Of a stretch of DNA of 44,989 nucleotides, positions 1 through 8,502 are shown piece by piece (the stretch's first letter is position 1; every line of letters begins with the position of its first letter). The DNA is from Lachnospiraceae bacterium (GTDB lineage: Bacteria; Bacillota; Clostridia; Lachnospirales; Lachnospiraceae): assembly GCA_017520155.1 (NCBI GenBank), contig JAFXGR010000080.1:1-44989 (forward strand), read 5' to 3'. A model generated the notes under the pieces. That model searched no databases. It saw only the letters and a list, made by a program, of their open reading frames with translations, and was not told the DNA's origin. The translations under genes were made by a program, and so were the position numbers.

Positions 1-77
1 AAAATCAATCTTATTTTAATAAATTATTTAAAGCTTATTTCGGTATGACTCCCAAGCAATATCGGGAGGGGTTATAG
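1..77 (+). CDS. AraC-type response regulator, C-terminal fragment (YesN-like)
   Basis: Reading from base 3 gives a 24-residue tail, NQSYFNKLFKAYFGMTPKQY followed by REGL, ending at the TAG of 75-77. The pattern SYFxKLFKxxFGxTPxxYR is the end of the second helix-turn-helix of AraC/XylS DNA-binding domains. The gene begins before the window. Its stop lies 3 bases before the ATG of a YesM-type histidine kinase, the arrangement of YesM/YesN two-component pairs that control sugar ABC transporters, so I infer it is the response regulator partner. The receiver domain cannot be seen here, so a plain AraC regulator is not excluded. Confidence 0.85.
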   Translation, partial: NQSYFNKLFKAYFGMTPKQYREGL

Positions 78-80
78 GCT

Positions 81-1835
81 ATGATGCGGTTTGTCAGATG
101 GTATTACGGTTCTGCTAATTTAAGAAAAAAATTAATTATCAGCTATGGGCTTCTTGCGTTATTACCGGTATTACTTCTAGGGTTGTACTCCTATTACTTT
201 TTTGGGGAAAGCTTTTTGGAGCAGGCACAGTTTAGTATGGAGGATGCAGCTTCCAGTATGAAAATTGGTTTGGAAAATTCTATTGGAAGAGAAAATGATA
301 ACCTTCGTTACTTAACCTATAATGCGCAGTTTCGTACTGATTTGGAAAATTTAAAGAAAAATTTAAATGCCTTTACTAAAACTTTATCTTCAGATGTAGA
401 GCCGGTGTTCTGGTATTTTATTACTTCAGATGAAAATTTGGAGTGGATTCGTATTTACAGCCCCTACCTTCATCGAAGTATTGGTGACTTTTGTCATCTT
501 CCTATAGAGGTGGAAGATAAAGACTGGTATGAAGAAAGCAAAACTAATTTTAAAACAATTTGGAGAATAGAAGACAAAAAAATTTATGCCAGCAGAACAT
601 TATTAGACGGAGAGTCTTCTTCCAGAGCTATTGGTGTAATTGAAATGGAATTGGATTTGGAAAAAATGACAGAGCCCATTCGTCATATTGATGGAAAGGA
701 AGGGGGGACCCTTCTTTTGGATGAAAAGGGAAAAATTATTTTTAAAACCATTTATCCCAATAAAGCACTGGGAGAAGAGGTAGAGGAATTTATCCTCAGT
801 AAAAAGCCTGACAGCTTTATGGAAACGGATAATTTTTTGGTGGCAGCAGGTCAGGAATTGAGTAATGGCTGGAAGCTGTATTATTTCAGGGATCGAAGTG
901 TAGTAGATATGCAGCTTGCGGATTTAAAAAGAACTACCTTTTTGTTAATGGCCATAAGCTTTGGTTTTTTGATGATTCTTGCCACCTTGGTATCTACCCT
1001 GTTAAGTGAGCGTATTCTTCGTCTGAAAGAGGCAGCGGAGGAGGTCAGCAGAGGAAATTTCCACGTTACCATGGATCTGCGCTATGATGATGAAATTGGT
1101 GTGGTAAATCGAAGCTTTGCCAGAATGCAAAAAAAGATGAATGATATGATGGAAGAGACCTATAAGCTGGGAATGGAAAAAAGGAAAATGGAATTAACTG
1201 CTCTTCAGGCCAAAATCAATCCCCACTTTCTTTATAACTGCCTTTCTTCTATTAAGTGGAAGGCGATTCGAAAGGGCGATGATGAGATAGCAGATATTAC
1301 CGGCTTACTGGCAAAATTTTACCGAAGCACCTTAAATGGCGGAAAGGCGATTACCAACGTGGGTAATGAGCTGGAAACCATTATTTCCTACCTGGAGTTA
1401 CAGAAAAATACTCATGATAATAATTTTGATGTAGTATTGGAACTGGAAGAAGAAGGAAGAGAGCTTCTTATGCCCAACTTTCTTCTGCAGCCTTTAGTGG
1501 AAAATGCAATAGTTCATGGTATAGACAGTCTGGATGATGAAGCAAGAGGGAAGATTGTTGTTACTTATGGACTGGAAGAGGATGCCATAGTATTTAAAAT
1601 AAAAAATAATGGTATTTTGCTGGACAAGGATGAGTTATTAAGAAGTCTGAGAAAACCCGGAGGAGGATATGGAATGTATAATATTCGGGAGAGAATCCGA
1701 CTTTATTATAATGATCCCAAATACGGAATTACAGCAAATGTGGAAGAAGACGGTATGGTTTGTTTTACCGTAAAACTGGGAAGACAACTGAAATCAGTAG
1801 ATTTGGAGCAGGATTCATTATTAATAAATCGATAA
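81..1835 (+). CDS. Sensor histidine kinase, YesM family
   Basis: A membrane sensor kinase of 584 residues. A first membrane segment (about 18-41) is followed by an extracytoplasmic sensor region, a second segment at about 285-308, a HAMP linker, and the His_kinase domain with the signature AKINPHFLYN, which places the phosphoacceptor at His382. The ATP-binding domain carries the N-box LLQPLVENAIVHG and the G-box GGGYGMYNIRER. This single-motif kinase type is the LytS/YesM group, whose usual partners are AraC-type regulators such as the gene ending at 77. The locus downstream (sugar-binding lipoprotein, two permeases, GH65 enzyme) suggests that it senses an oligosaccharide or its binding protein. 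The start at 81 follows a GGGAGGGG box; ATG at 84 is also possible. A hairpin terminator follows the stop. Confidence 0.93.
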   Translation: MMRFVRWYYGSANLRKKLIISYGLLALLPVLLLGLYSYYFFGESFLEQAQFSMEDAASSMKIGLENSIGRENDNLRYLTYNAQFRTDLENLKKNLNAFTKTLSSDVEPVFWYFITSDENLEWIRIYSPYLHRSIGDFCHLPIEVEDKDWYEESKTNFKTIWRIEDKKIYASRTLLDGESSSRAIGVIEMELDLEKMTEPIRHIDGKEGGTLLLDEKGKIIFKTIYPNKALGEEVEEFILSKKPDSFMETDNFLVAAGQELSNGWKLYYFRDRSVVDMQLADLKRTTFLLMAISFGFLMILATLVSTLLSERILRLKEAAEEVSRGNFHVTMDLRYDDEIGVVNRSFARMQKKMNDMMEETYKLGMEKRKMELTALQAKINPHFLYNCLSSIKWKAIRKGDDEIADITGLLAKFYRSTLNGGKAITNVGNELETIISYLELQKNTHDNNFDVVLELEEEGRELLMPNFLLQPLVENAIVHGIDSLDDEARGKIVVTYGLEEDAIVFKIKNNGILLDKDELLRSLRKPGGGYGMYNIRERIRLYYNDPKYGITANVEEDGMVCFTVKLGRQLKSVDLEQDSLLINR

Positions 1836-1840
1836 AATAG

Positions 1841-1890
1841 AGGTAATTGACCGGGGAAGAGAAGAACTCTCATCGGACAATTACCTTTTT
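1841..1890 (+). terminator. Rho-independent terminator after the histidine kinase
   Basis: AGGTAATTG at 1841-1849 pairs with CAATTACCT at 1878-1886, followed by a run of T. It lies 5 bases after the kinase stop and separates the two-component genes from the transporter operon. Confidence 0.85.
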
Positions 1891-2004
1891 TTTTCGAAAA
1901 ATACACATCAGAATAAGTGCTTATCTATGGTGTTAAAGCTGACCAGAACCTTGTATTAAGACAAAGAACAGGACTGATCGGTAACATAATAATTGATAAA
2001 AAAA

Positions 2005-2019
2005 GTGTTACGTTTCCAA
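2005..2019. promoter_or_regulatory. Possible cre/LacI-type operator upstream of the sugar-binding protein
   Basis: On the minus strand the bases read TTGGAAACGTAACAC, which agrees with the catabolite-responsive element pattern WTGNAANCGNWNNCW except for the C near the 3' end. It sits about 100 bases before the binding-protein start, in the only substantial gap of the transporter locus. I could not fix an unambiguous -35/-10 pair around it. Carbon catabolite control is an inference. Confidence 0.35.
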
Positions 2020-2119
2020 AAAATGTTTTATAGGAAAATGGATTGTCAGGCAGTAAAATAAGATCATCAAGAAGACAACAGTCTTCTACATAAATCTTAT
2101 TAATCCATAGGAGGAACAT

Positions 2120-3427
2120 ATGAAAAAAAGATTATTAGCACTTTTGATGTGCGGAGTTATGACTGCCGGTATGTTAACCGGATGCGGAGCAAAAGAAGAA
2201 GCACCTGCTAGTGATGCAGCAACAACAGAGGAAGCACCTGCAGCTGAAGCATTTACAGAAGAAGCAGGAAGCGACAAAGTTACCTTAAGAATGTCTTACT
2301 GGAACTCAGAAGATACTGTAGCAGCATTATTAGACTACTTGGCGGAAGCAGTACCTGAGGTAGAAATTGAATATCAGTTTATTGACAATGATAACTACAA
2401 CACTGTAGTAGATACACAGTTAAGTGCAGGAGAAGGTCCTGACATCATTTGTGAATCTCCCGCATCTGCATTAAAGCATGCAAAACTTGGCTACTTACAG
2501 CCTATCAATGATTTAGGAGCAAAATACTCCACAGCAGGAACAAGCGTATATTCTTACGACGGAAATGTATATGCACTTCCCGGAATTTCCTGGTTTGAAG
2601 GAATCTACTTCAACAAAGATCTTTTCGAAGAAAACAGCATTGCACTTCCTACAACCTTTGATGAGTACATCGCAGTATGCAAACAGTTCCAGGAGTTAGG
2701 AATCAAACCCCTTGCAGCAGGTCTCATGAGCTGGGAACCTATGTTAAAGAACTCTTTAGCATTTACTTCTGCTGAGTACTTCTCTACAGAAGAAGGAAAG
2801 AACTTCAATGCAGATTACCGTGAAGGTAAAGTAACCATGAACGGAACATTAAATCCTTACATTGAAAAATGGTCTGAAATGATTACAGAAGGTATCTACA
2901 CAACAGATATGCTTGGTATTGACCATACACAGGCTCTTGATGAATTTGCAACAGGTACAGCAGCAATGTTCTGTTCCGGTCCTTGGGACTATGAAGCAAT
3001 TATGGCAAAGAATCCTGACTTAAATATCGACATGATGCCTTTCCAGGGAACAACAGCTTCTGACGGATGGTTAATCGGAGGTCCCGGTTGTGGATTTGCA
3101 GCAAATGCAGCATCTGAACATGTTGATTTAGCAGTAAAAGTTTTAGAAGCATTATCTACAGTAGAAGGTCAGGCAGCTCTTTGGGAAAACAACCAGGGTG
3201 GATCTTCTTACTTAACAGGTGCTGAGTTTGAACTTCCTGCAGCATATAGCTCTGCATCTTCTGCATTAAATGCAGGTAACGTATATTGCCCTTGGAATGA
3301 ATGGGGTGATGCAGCTGCTGCACACGAAAATTATGGTCTTGAATTCCAGTCTTACCTTGACGGACAGGATCTTGAAACAACATTAAGCAATGTTGATGCG
3401 GCTGTTGAAGAACTTTTGTCTAAATAA
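2120..3427 (+). CDS. Sugar ABC transporter substrate-binding lipoprotein (family 1)
   Basis: A 435-residue extracellular solute-binding protein, first gene of the transporter operon, with an AGGAGG box 8 bases before the ATG. The signal peptide ends in the lipobox LTGC with lipidated Cys22, followed by an acidic Ala/Pro/Glu linker containing two EEAPA units. The mature part has family 1 (MalE/UgpB-like) features: LRMSYWNSE near the start, a hinge-type region with YALPGISWFEGIYFNKDLFEEN, and GTAAMFCSGPWDYEAI. It should bind an oligosaccharide outside the membrane and hand it to the permeases at 3531 and 4424. The ligand cannot be read from sequence; the GH65 enzyme downstream points to an alpha-linked disaccharide or derivative. 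Confidence 0.93.
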   Translation: MKKRLLALLMCGVMTAGMLTGCGAKEEAPASDAATTEEAPAAEAFTEEAGSDKVTLRMSYWNSEDTVAALLDYLAEAVPEVEIEYQFIDNDNYNTVVDTQLSAGEGPDIICESPASALKHAKLGYLQPINDLGAKYSTAGTSVYSYDGNVYALPGISWFEGIYFNKDLFEENSIALPTTFDEYIAVCKQFQELGIKPLAAGLMSWEPMLKNSLAFTSAEYFSTEEGKNFNADYREGKVTMNGTLNPYIEKWSEMITEGIYTTDMLGIDHTQALDEFATGTAAMFCSGPWDYEAIMAKNPDLNIDMMPFQGTTASDGWLIGGPGCGFAANAASEHVDLAVKVLEALSTVEGQAALWENNQGGSSYLTGAEFELPAAYSSASSALNAGNVYCPWNEWGDAAAAHENYGLEFQSYLDGQDLETTLSNVDAAVEELLSK

Positions 3428-3443
3428 GATTTGACGCATGTGT

Positions 3444-3477
3444 CCCGTATCACCACATAGCGTGATACGGGATTTTT
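3444..3477 (+). terminator. Intercistronic hairpin between binding protein and permease
   Basis: CCCGTATCAC (3444-3453) and GTGATACGGG (3462-3471) form a perfect 10-bp stem with an 8-base loop followed by ATTTTT. It lies inside the transporter operon. Such hairpins commonly cause partial termination or protect the upstream message, so that binding protein is made in excess over permease. Attenuation is inferred. Confidence 0.75.
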
Positions 3478-3530
3478 GTGCTCAAAAAAAGCATAAGTTT
3501 ATCTAGATTATGGATTGAGAGGACAACAAG

Positions 3531-4427
3531 ATGCTGAAGAGGAAAAATATGCCGGGGTCCTTGGGAAAATATTTTGCGATTTTTATTGTACCGGCACTTA
3601 TTATTTATGCAATTTTTTGTATTTTACCTTTTGGTTTTACCATTTATTACAGCTTTACCAATTATACAGATATGAATCCCACCAACCTGGATTGGGTTTG
3701 GTTTGAAAATTATAAAAAGGTGTTTCAGACACCCCTTATGATGACCGGAATGAAAAATTCCGTAATATATGCAATACTGCTTACCGGCTTTCAGGTAATT
3801 CTTGGTTTACCTTTAGCAGCAGTATTGAACCAAAAATTGAAAACTAAGAATCTGCTGCGTTCTATCTTTTTCTTTCCTGCAGTATTCAGCTCTTTGATTA
3901 TCGGATACTTATGGAAATACATATTATCCTCAGCAGATTCCGGATTGATAAATAGCATACTTATTGGACTGGGAATGGACAGTGTGAACTTCTTCACCTC
4001 CAAAGCAGCCCTATACTCTATTATTGCAACTCAGGTTTGGCAGTGGACCGGCTGGGCTATGGTAATTTTTTTGGCAAACCTGCAAAGTGTGGCAGAGGAA
4101 CTTTATGAAGCAGCCAGAATTGACGGTGCTTCTACAGGAAGAATTTTCTTCAATATTACCCTTCCTCTGATGTGTCCTTCCGTAAAAATCGTTGTAGTAA
4201 CCGGTTTGATCGGAGGAATGAAAGTATTTGATTCCATCTATTCCATGACCGGAGGCGGACCGGGAAATGCAACCCAGACGGTAATGACAGTAATGATGGA
4301 TAAGGGAATTTCCGATGGATTTTATGCCACGGGAGCAGCTCTCGGTGTTTGCTTCTTTGTGGTAGTACTTTTGATCAGTGCCCTTGTAAATAATCTTATG
4401 TCGAAATGGAGTAAAGCAATATCATGA
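3531..4427 (+). CDS. ABC sugar permease, MalF/UgpA type
   Basis: A 298-residue inner-membrane protein with six hydrophobic segments and the cytoplasmic EAA loop (EAARIDGASTGRIFFNITLP, starting about residue 193) that docks the ATPase. The N-terminal pattern PALIIYAIFCILPFGFTIYYSFTNYTDMNPTN is broken here only by ordinary substitutions and is typical of the MalF-like subunit of CUT1 sugar importers. Its last four bases (ATGA) overlap the start of the MalG-type partner, implying translational coupling. No ATPase gene occurs in the cluster, as is usual for CUT1 systems that share an MsmK/MsmX ATPase. Confidence 0.93.
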   Translation: MLKRKNMPGSLGKYFAIFIVPALIIYAIFCILPFGFTIYYSFTNYTDMNPTNLDWVWFENYKKVFQTPLMMTGMKNSVIYAILLTGFQVILGLPLAAVLNQKLKTKNLLRSIFFFPAVFSSLIIGYLWKYILSSADSGLINSILIGLGMDSVNFFTSKAALYSIIATQVWQWTGWAMVIFLANLQSVAEELYEAARIDGASTGRIFFNITLPLMCPSVKIVVVTGLIGGMKVFDSIYSMTGGGPGNATQTVMTVMMDKGISDGFYATGAALGVCFFVVVLLISALVNNLMSKWSKAIS

Positions 4428-5254
4428 GAAAAACAAAACAGAAGCTGATAGCAACAGAGATTGGAATGATTCTTCTTGCGCTAATCTGGTTTATTCCGAT
4501 TTACTATTTAATTGTAACTACCTTAAAAACACAGCAGGATGCCACCCTAAATCCCTTAGGACTTCCCAAAACCTGGGAATTTGGAAATTATATAAATGCC
4601 TGGGTAAAAATGGAATTCCCCAAGGCCTTTGCCAATACCTTGATCATTACCGTATCAGCAGTATTTTTACTGGTATTGGTAGGAACACTGGCAGGATATG
4701 CTTTAGCCAGAACAAAAACAAAGATGTCAGGAATTGTATTTATAATCTTTCTGGCAGGGTTGATTGTTCCCTTTCAAATGAATATTATTTCCCAGTATCG
4801 TATTGTAAAAACTCTGGGATTGATGAATACCTTATTTGCCGTAATTTTAGTAGATGTAGCGATCAATATGCCTCAGACTATTTTTCTGTTCAAGGAATTT
4901 ATTGAAAACTCTGTACCCTGGGAGCTGGAAGAGGCAGCACTGGTAGACGGATGTAGTGTACCGCAAAGAGTATTCCATGTAGTAATCCCTTTATTAAAAC
5001 CGGTAGTATCTACTACAGTAATCATTGTTACCTTAAATGTTTGGAATGAATTTATGACTCCCCTGTTATTTTTACAGAGTAGAAAGAATAGTGTTATTTT
5101 GCAGGAGGTAAGCCGTAATATCGGACAGTTTTCTACAGACTGGGCAACCATGTTCCCCATGTTAATGCTTGGGGTTATGCCCTTGATGATTTTCTATCTT
5201 TTCATGCAAAAATACATTATTGCCGGTGTAGCAGCAGGAGCAGTAAAAGGATAA
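4424..5254 (+). CDS. ABC sugar permease, MalG/AraQ type
   Basis: A 276-residue inner-membrane protein and second permease subunit of the importer. It has six predicted membrane segments and the EAA motif EEAALVDGCSVPQRVFHVV (Glu170 onwards), with the conserved Asp-Gly pair. The family phrase GLIVPFQMNIISQYRIVKTLGLMNT marks the MalG/AraQ/YcjP group. It begins inside the stop of the preceding permease. A PIG-L family deacetylase follows after 27 bases with its own GGAGG box, so the whole set is probably one operon. Confidence 0.93.
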   Translation: MRKTKQKLIATEIGMILLALIWFIPIYYLIVTTLKTQQDATLNPLGLPKTWEFGNYINAWVKMEFPKAFANTLIITVSAVFLLVLVGTLAGYALARTKTKMSGIVFIIFLAGLIVPFQMNIISQYRIVKTLGLMNTLFAVILVDVAINMPQTIFLFKEFIENSVPWELEEAALVDGCSVPQRVFHVVIPLLKPVVSTTVIIVTLNVWNEFMTPLLFLQSRKNSVILQEVSRNIGQFSTDWATMFPMLMLGVMPLMIFYLFMQKYIIAGVAAGAVKG

Positions 5255-5281
5255 AAGGCTGCTGGCCTTAGGAGGCAGTTT

Positions 5282-6133
5282 ATGGCAAAGTTGATGAATC
5301 TAACAAAATATAATCACTTATTAGTGATAGTCCCCCATCAGGATGATGAAGTGCTTATGGCAGCAGGAATGATTTATGAGATGGGGCAATTGGGAAAAAA
5401 AGTCACAGTTTGTATTGTAACAAACGGAGATTATGAATGTGCAGATTATTCCAAAGGTCGAGGCAGGCTACGCGAAACGCTGGCAGGTCTTGCTACCTTG
5501 GGATTATCCCAGGAAAATGTTATCTTTTTAGGGTATGCCGATACCGGTATGCCCAAAAAAGACAGCTTTTTGATGAAGCTTTATGAAGCGAAGGACGAAG
5601 AAGAAGTATTTGCCTCCAGTGTAGGGAATACAACTTATGGACTGGAGGAAAAACAGGATTTTCATTATCAATGCTTTGGAGAGCACGGCAACTATTGCAG
5701 AAATACCCTGACTGGGGATTTACGGGAGCTGCTTTGGAGGATAAATCCGGATGTAGTGCTTACTACCCACGGCTCTGATTGTCACGGGGATCATGAAGCA
5801 TTATTTTATTTTATTCAGGATATTCTTAAGGAGATTGACCAGGGGCAGAGGCCTGAGCTTTTGGTGGGACTTGTCCATTCAAAAGAAGGGGATGAAACCT
5901 GGCCCTTGAGAGAAGGAAAGCTTTTTACCTGCCCTAAAGGTTTGGAGGAAAGCGGACTGATTTGGGAGGAGCGTATGGTCTTACCCTTAGGAGAGCAGTT
6001 TCACGGAGGACTAAAAAAAGGAAATCTAAAATACGATGCACTATGCTGTTATGAGATTGCCTTAGAGCCGGATGCCGTGGATTATCTCTTTTCATTTATC
6101 AAAGAAGAAGAACTTTTCTGGAAAATAGGATAG
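5282..6133 (+). CDS. PIG-L/LmbE family N-acetylglucosaminyl deacetylase-like hydrolase
   Basis: A 283-residue cytoplasmic enzyme of the PIG-L (LmbE/MshB) superfamily. The first metal-binding motif is PHQDDE (His19, Asp21 as probable base, Asp22), and the second is HGDH (His168, Asp170, His171) within THGSDCHGDHEALF, matching the HPDH motif of characterised zinc deacetylases. These enzymes remove acetyl groups from amino sugars such as GlcNAc-PI, GlcNAc-inositol or chitobiose. It lies between the sugar permeases and the GH65 phosphorylase with tight spacing (8 bases before the next start), suggesting that it acts on the imported sugar. The substrate is unknown, and an N-acetylated or otherwise acylated sugar is an inference from family and context. 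Confidence 0.88.
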   Translation: MAKLMNLTKYNHLLVIVPHQDDEVLMAAGMIYEMGQLGKKVTVCIVTNGDYECADYSKGRGRLRETLAGLATLGLSQENVIFLGYADTGMPKKDSFLMKLYEAKDEEEVFASSVGNTTYGLEEKQDFHYQCFGEHGNYCRNTLTGDLRELLWRINPDVVLTTHGSDCHGDHEALFYFIQDILKEIDQGQRPELLVGLVHSKEGDETWPLREGKLFTCPKGLEESGLIWEERMVLPLGEQFHGGLKKGNLKYDALCCYEIALEPDAVDYLFSFIKEEELFWKIG

Positions 6134-6141
6134 GAGAGAGT

Positions 6142-8502
6142 ATGAGAAAAGATAAAGCAGCAATTTATCCCTTAGATGCCTGGAAGGTATGTGAGGAAGC
6201 TTTTACTATAGAAAATAATTATAGAAATGAGACAACCTTTTCTCTTTCCAATGGTTATATCGGTACCAGAGGAACCATGGAAGAGGCCTATGATTTTGAT
6301 GTAGATACGGGAATGGAGGGCAACTTTATTAACGGCTTTTACGAAAGCACGGATATTCGTTATGGAGAGGCAAACTTTGGCTCACCCCTTCACAGTCAGA
6401 CCTTGTTAAATCTTCCCAATATGAAGGAAACGAGAATTTCTGTAGAGGGAGAAACCTTCTCTCTTTTGGAAAGCAAGGTTTCCCAATATTCTCGTACCCT
6501 ATATATGAAGGAAGGTGTAGTAAGAAGAAGTCTGATTTGGACTACGGAAGGGGGCAAACAGATAAAGGTAGAATCCCTTCGTTTAGTTTCCTTTGAGCAT
6601 AAGCATGTATTGGCCCAAAGAATGGTACTTACGGCCCTGAATTTTAATGGGGAGGCTGTGGTAAACAGTACGCTTAATGCCCAGGTAGAAAATCAGACAA
6701 GAAAGACTAATCCCATTGTGGATTATGGTCCTTTTGGTCCCAGATTAGAAACTGAATTTTTAAAAGCAGAAGAGGATATGCTTCTTTATTCAGGCACCAC
6801 CATAGGCAGCAAGCTGACTATGGCCTGTGGAAGCAAGATTGTGGTAACACCGGAGTGTGCACAAAATGAATTAGAGGCAGTAAAGGAAGGACTTAAGGCG
6901 GTTATCGGACTGAAAGTGGAATTAAAGGAAAATCAGCCTGTAGTTCTTGATAAATTTATGGTGTACGTTTCCTGCCTTGATGAAGTAGAGGATCTGGAAA
7001 CGTTTGTCACAAAAGAACTGGAAACAGTAAGTGCAAAAGGAATCGATGAACTGGCGAAAAAGCAGAAGGAATACGTGGAAGATTTTTGGCATCGTGCCTC
7101 CATTGAAATTGATGGTGAGGACGCACTGGCCACAATTCAAGGACTTAATTTTAATATTTTCCATATTTTCCAGGGAGCCGGAAGAGACGGACGCTGCGGA
7201 ATGCCTGCTAAGGCCTTAACGGGAGAAGGATATGAAGGGCATTATTTCTGGGATACGGAAATGTATATGATTCCTTTATTCATTTATACTCAGCCTGAGG
7301 TGGCAAAAGCCCTCCTTAGCTGGAGATTTAAAACCTTAGAACAGGCAAGACAGAGAGCCAGAGTTATGGGACATCTTCAGGGAGCATTATTCCCATGGAG
7401 AACTATTAATGGAGAAGAGGCATCCACCTACTATCCCTTGGGAAGTGCCCAATATCACATTAATGCAGATATAAGCTATGCAGTAAATCTTTATTATCAG
7501 GTAACCGGTGATGAAGAGTTTATGATAGAACAGGGAGCGGAAATTCTCATTGAAACAGCAAGAGTATGGGCTGATGTGGGAAGCTTTGCAGAAGGAAAAG
7601 AGGGAAAATACTGTATCTGTTCCGTAACCGGTCCCGATGAATATAATGTATTGGTAGATAATAATTTCTATACCAATTTAATGGCAAGAGAAAATTTAAG
7701 AGACGCCTTAGAAGCAGTAAAGCTTTTAGAAGTAAAAGCACCCCAAAAGTTAGAGGAATTAAAGGAACGTCTTGGATTTACCAGAGAAGAAACTCCTCTT
7801 TGGGAGGAAATCATTGAAAAAATGTATTTCCCTTATGATGAGAAGAGACAAATTTATCCCATGGACGATGGATTTATGATGAGAAAGCCTTGGGATGAAG
7901 AAAGAATACCGGAGGAAAAAAGATCCTGGCTGTATGAAAATTATCATCCTTTATTCATTATGCGTCACAGAATGAGTAAGCAGGCAGATGCAATTTTAGG
8001 ATTCTACCTTCATAATGACTGCTTTACAGAAGAAGAAATCAGAAGAAATTATGATTTTTATCAGGAAGTAACCCTGCATCATTCTTCTCTTTCTACTTGT
8101 ATCTTTGGTATTGTAGCCAGTGATATTGGTTATCATGATGAGGCTTATGAATATTTTTCCGATTCAGCCCGTATGGATTTGGATGACTACCATAATAACT
8201 TTTACGCCGGTGTACACGGAGCAAATATGGCAGGAACCTGGCAGGCTCTGGTTAACGGCTTTGCGGGAATGAGAATGCATCATGGAAAATTATCCTTTAA
8301 ACCTCATTTACCAAAGAAATGGAATCGATTAACCTTCCGCGTACAGTATAAAAAGGCGGTTATTGAAGTAAGTATGGAAAAAGAGGAGGTAAGCTTTAAA
8401 TTACTCCATGGAGAACCTATTTGTATTTACTTAAAGAAAAAAGAAGCAGAGGAAAAAATGCTGCGTTTGGAAGAAGGAGAAACAATTCATGAAAAAGTAT
8501 AG
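6142..8502 (+). CDS. Glycoside hydrolase family 65 disaccharide phosphorylase
   Basis: A 786-residue enzyme of full GH65 length. The N-terminal beta-sandwich is followed by the alpha-barrel with GHYFWDTEMYMIPL and the active-site segment TGPDEYN, placing the general acid at Glu500. The phosphate-site segment KQADAIL, which in maltose phosphorylase contacts inorganic phosphate, is intact. The enzyme is therefore expected to phosphorolyse an alpha-linked disaccharide, giving beta-glucose 1-phosphate (or a related sugar phosphate) and the free aglycone in the cytoplasm. GH65 includes maltose, trehalose, kojibiose, nigerose and glucosylglycerol phosphorylases; I cannot choose among them. The last 14 bases overlap the following HAD gene. 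Confidence 0.93.
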   Translation: MRKDKAAIYPLDAWKVCEEAFTIENNYRNETTFSLSNGYIGTRGTMEEAYDFDVDTGMEGNFINGFYESTDIRYGEANFGSPLHSQTLLNLPNMKETRISVEGETFSLLESKVSQYSRTLYMKEGVVRRSLIWTTEGGKQIKVESLRLVSFEHKHVLAQRMVLTALNFNGEAVVNSTLNAQVENQTRKTNPIVDYGPFGPRLETEFLKAEEDMLLYSGTTIGSKLTMACGSKIVVTPECAQNELEAVKEGLKAVIGLKVELKENQPVVLDKFMVYVSCLDEVEDLETFVTKELETVSAKGIDELAKKQKEYVEDFWHRASIEIDGEDALATIQGLNFNIFHIFQGAGRDGRCGMPAKALTGEGYEGHYFWDTEMYMIPLFIYTQPEVAKALLSWRFKTLEQARQRARVMGHLQGALFPWRTINGEEASTYYPLGSAQYHINADISYAVNLYYQVTGDEEFMIEQGAEILIETARVWADVGSFAEGKEGKYCICSVTGPDEYNVLVDNNFYTNLMARENLRDALEAVKLLEVKAPQKLEELKERLGFTREETPLWEEIIEKMYFPYDEKRQIYPMDDGFMMRKPWDEERIPEEKRSWLYENYHPLFIMRHRMSKQADAILGFYLHNDCFTEEEIRRNYDFYQEVTLHHSSLSTCIFGIVASDIGYHDEAYEYFSDSARMDLDDYHNNFYAGVHGANMAGTWQALVNGFAGMRMHHGKLSFKPHLPKKWNRLTFRVQYKKAVIEVSMEKEEVSFKLLHGEPICIYLKKKEAEEKMLRLEEGETIHEKV

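Noticed and set aside
3515-3706. A 63-codon frame overlapping the start of the MalF-type permease
   Set aside because: It is out of frame with a clear permease start and has no domain; its composition mirrors the permease DNA.
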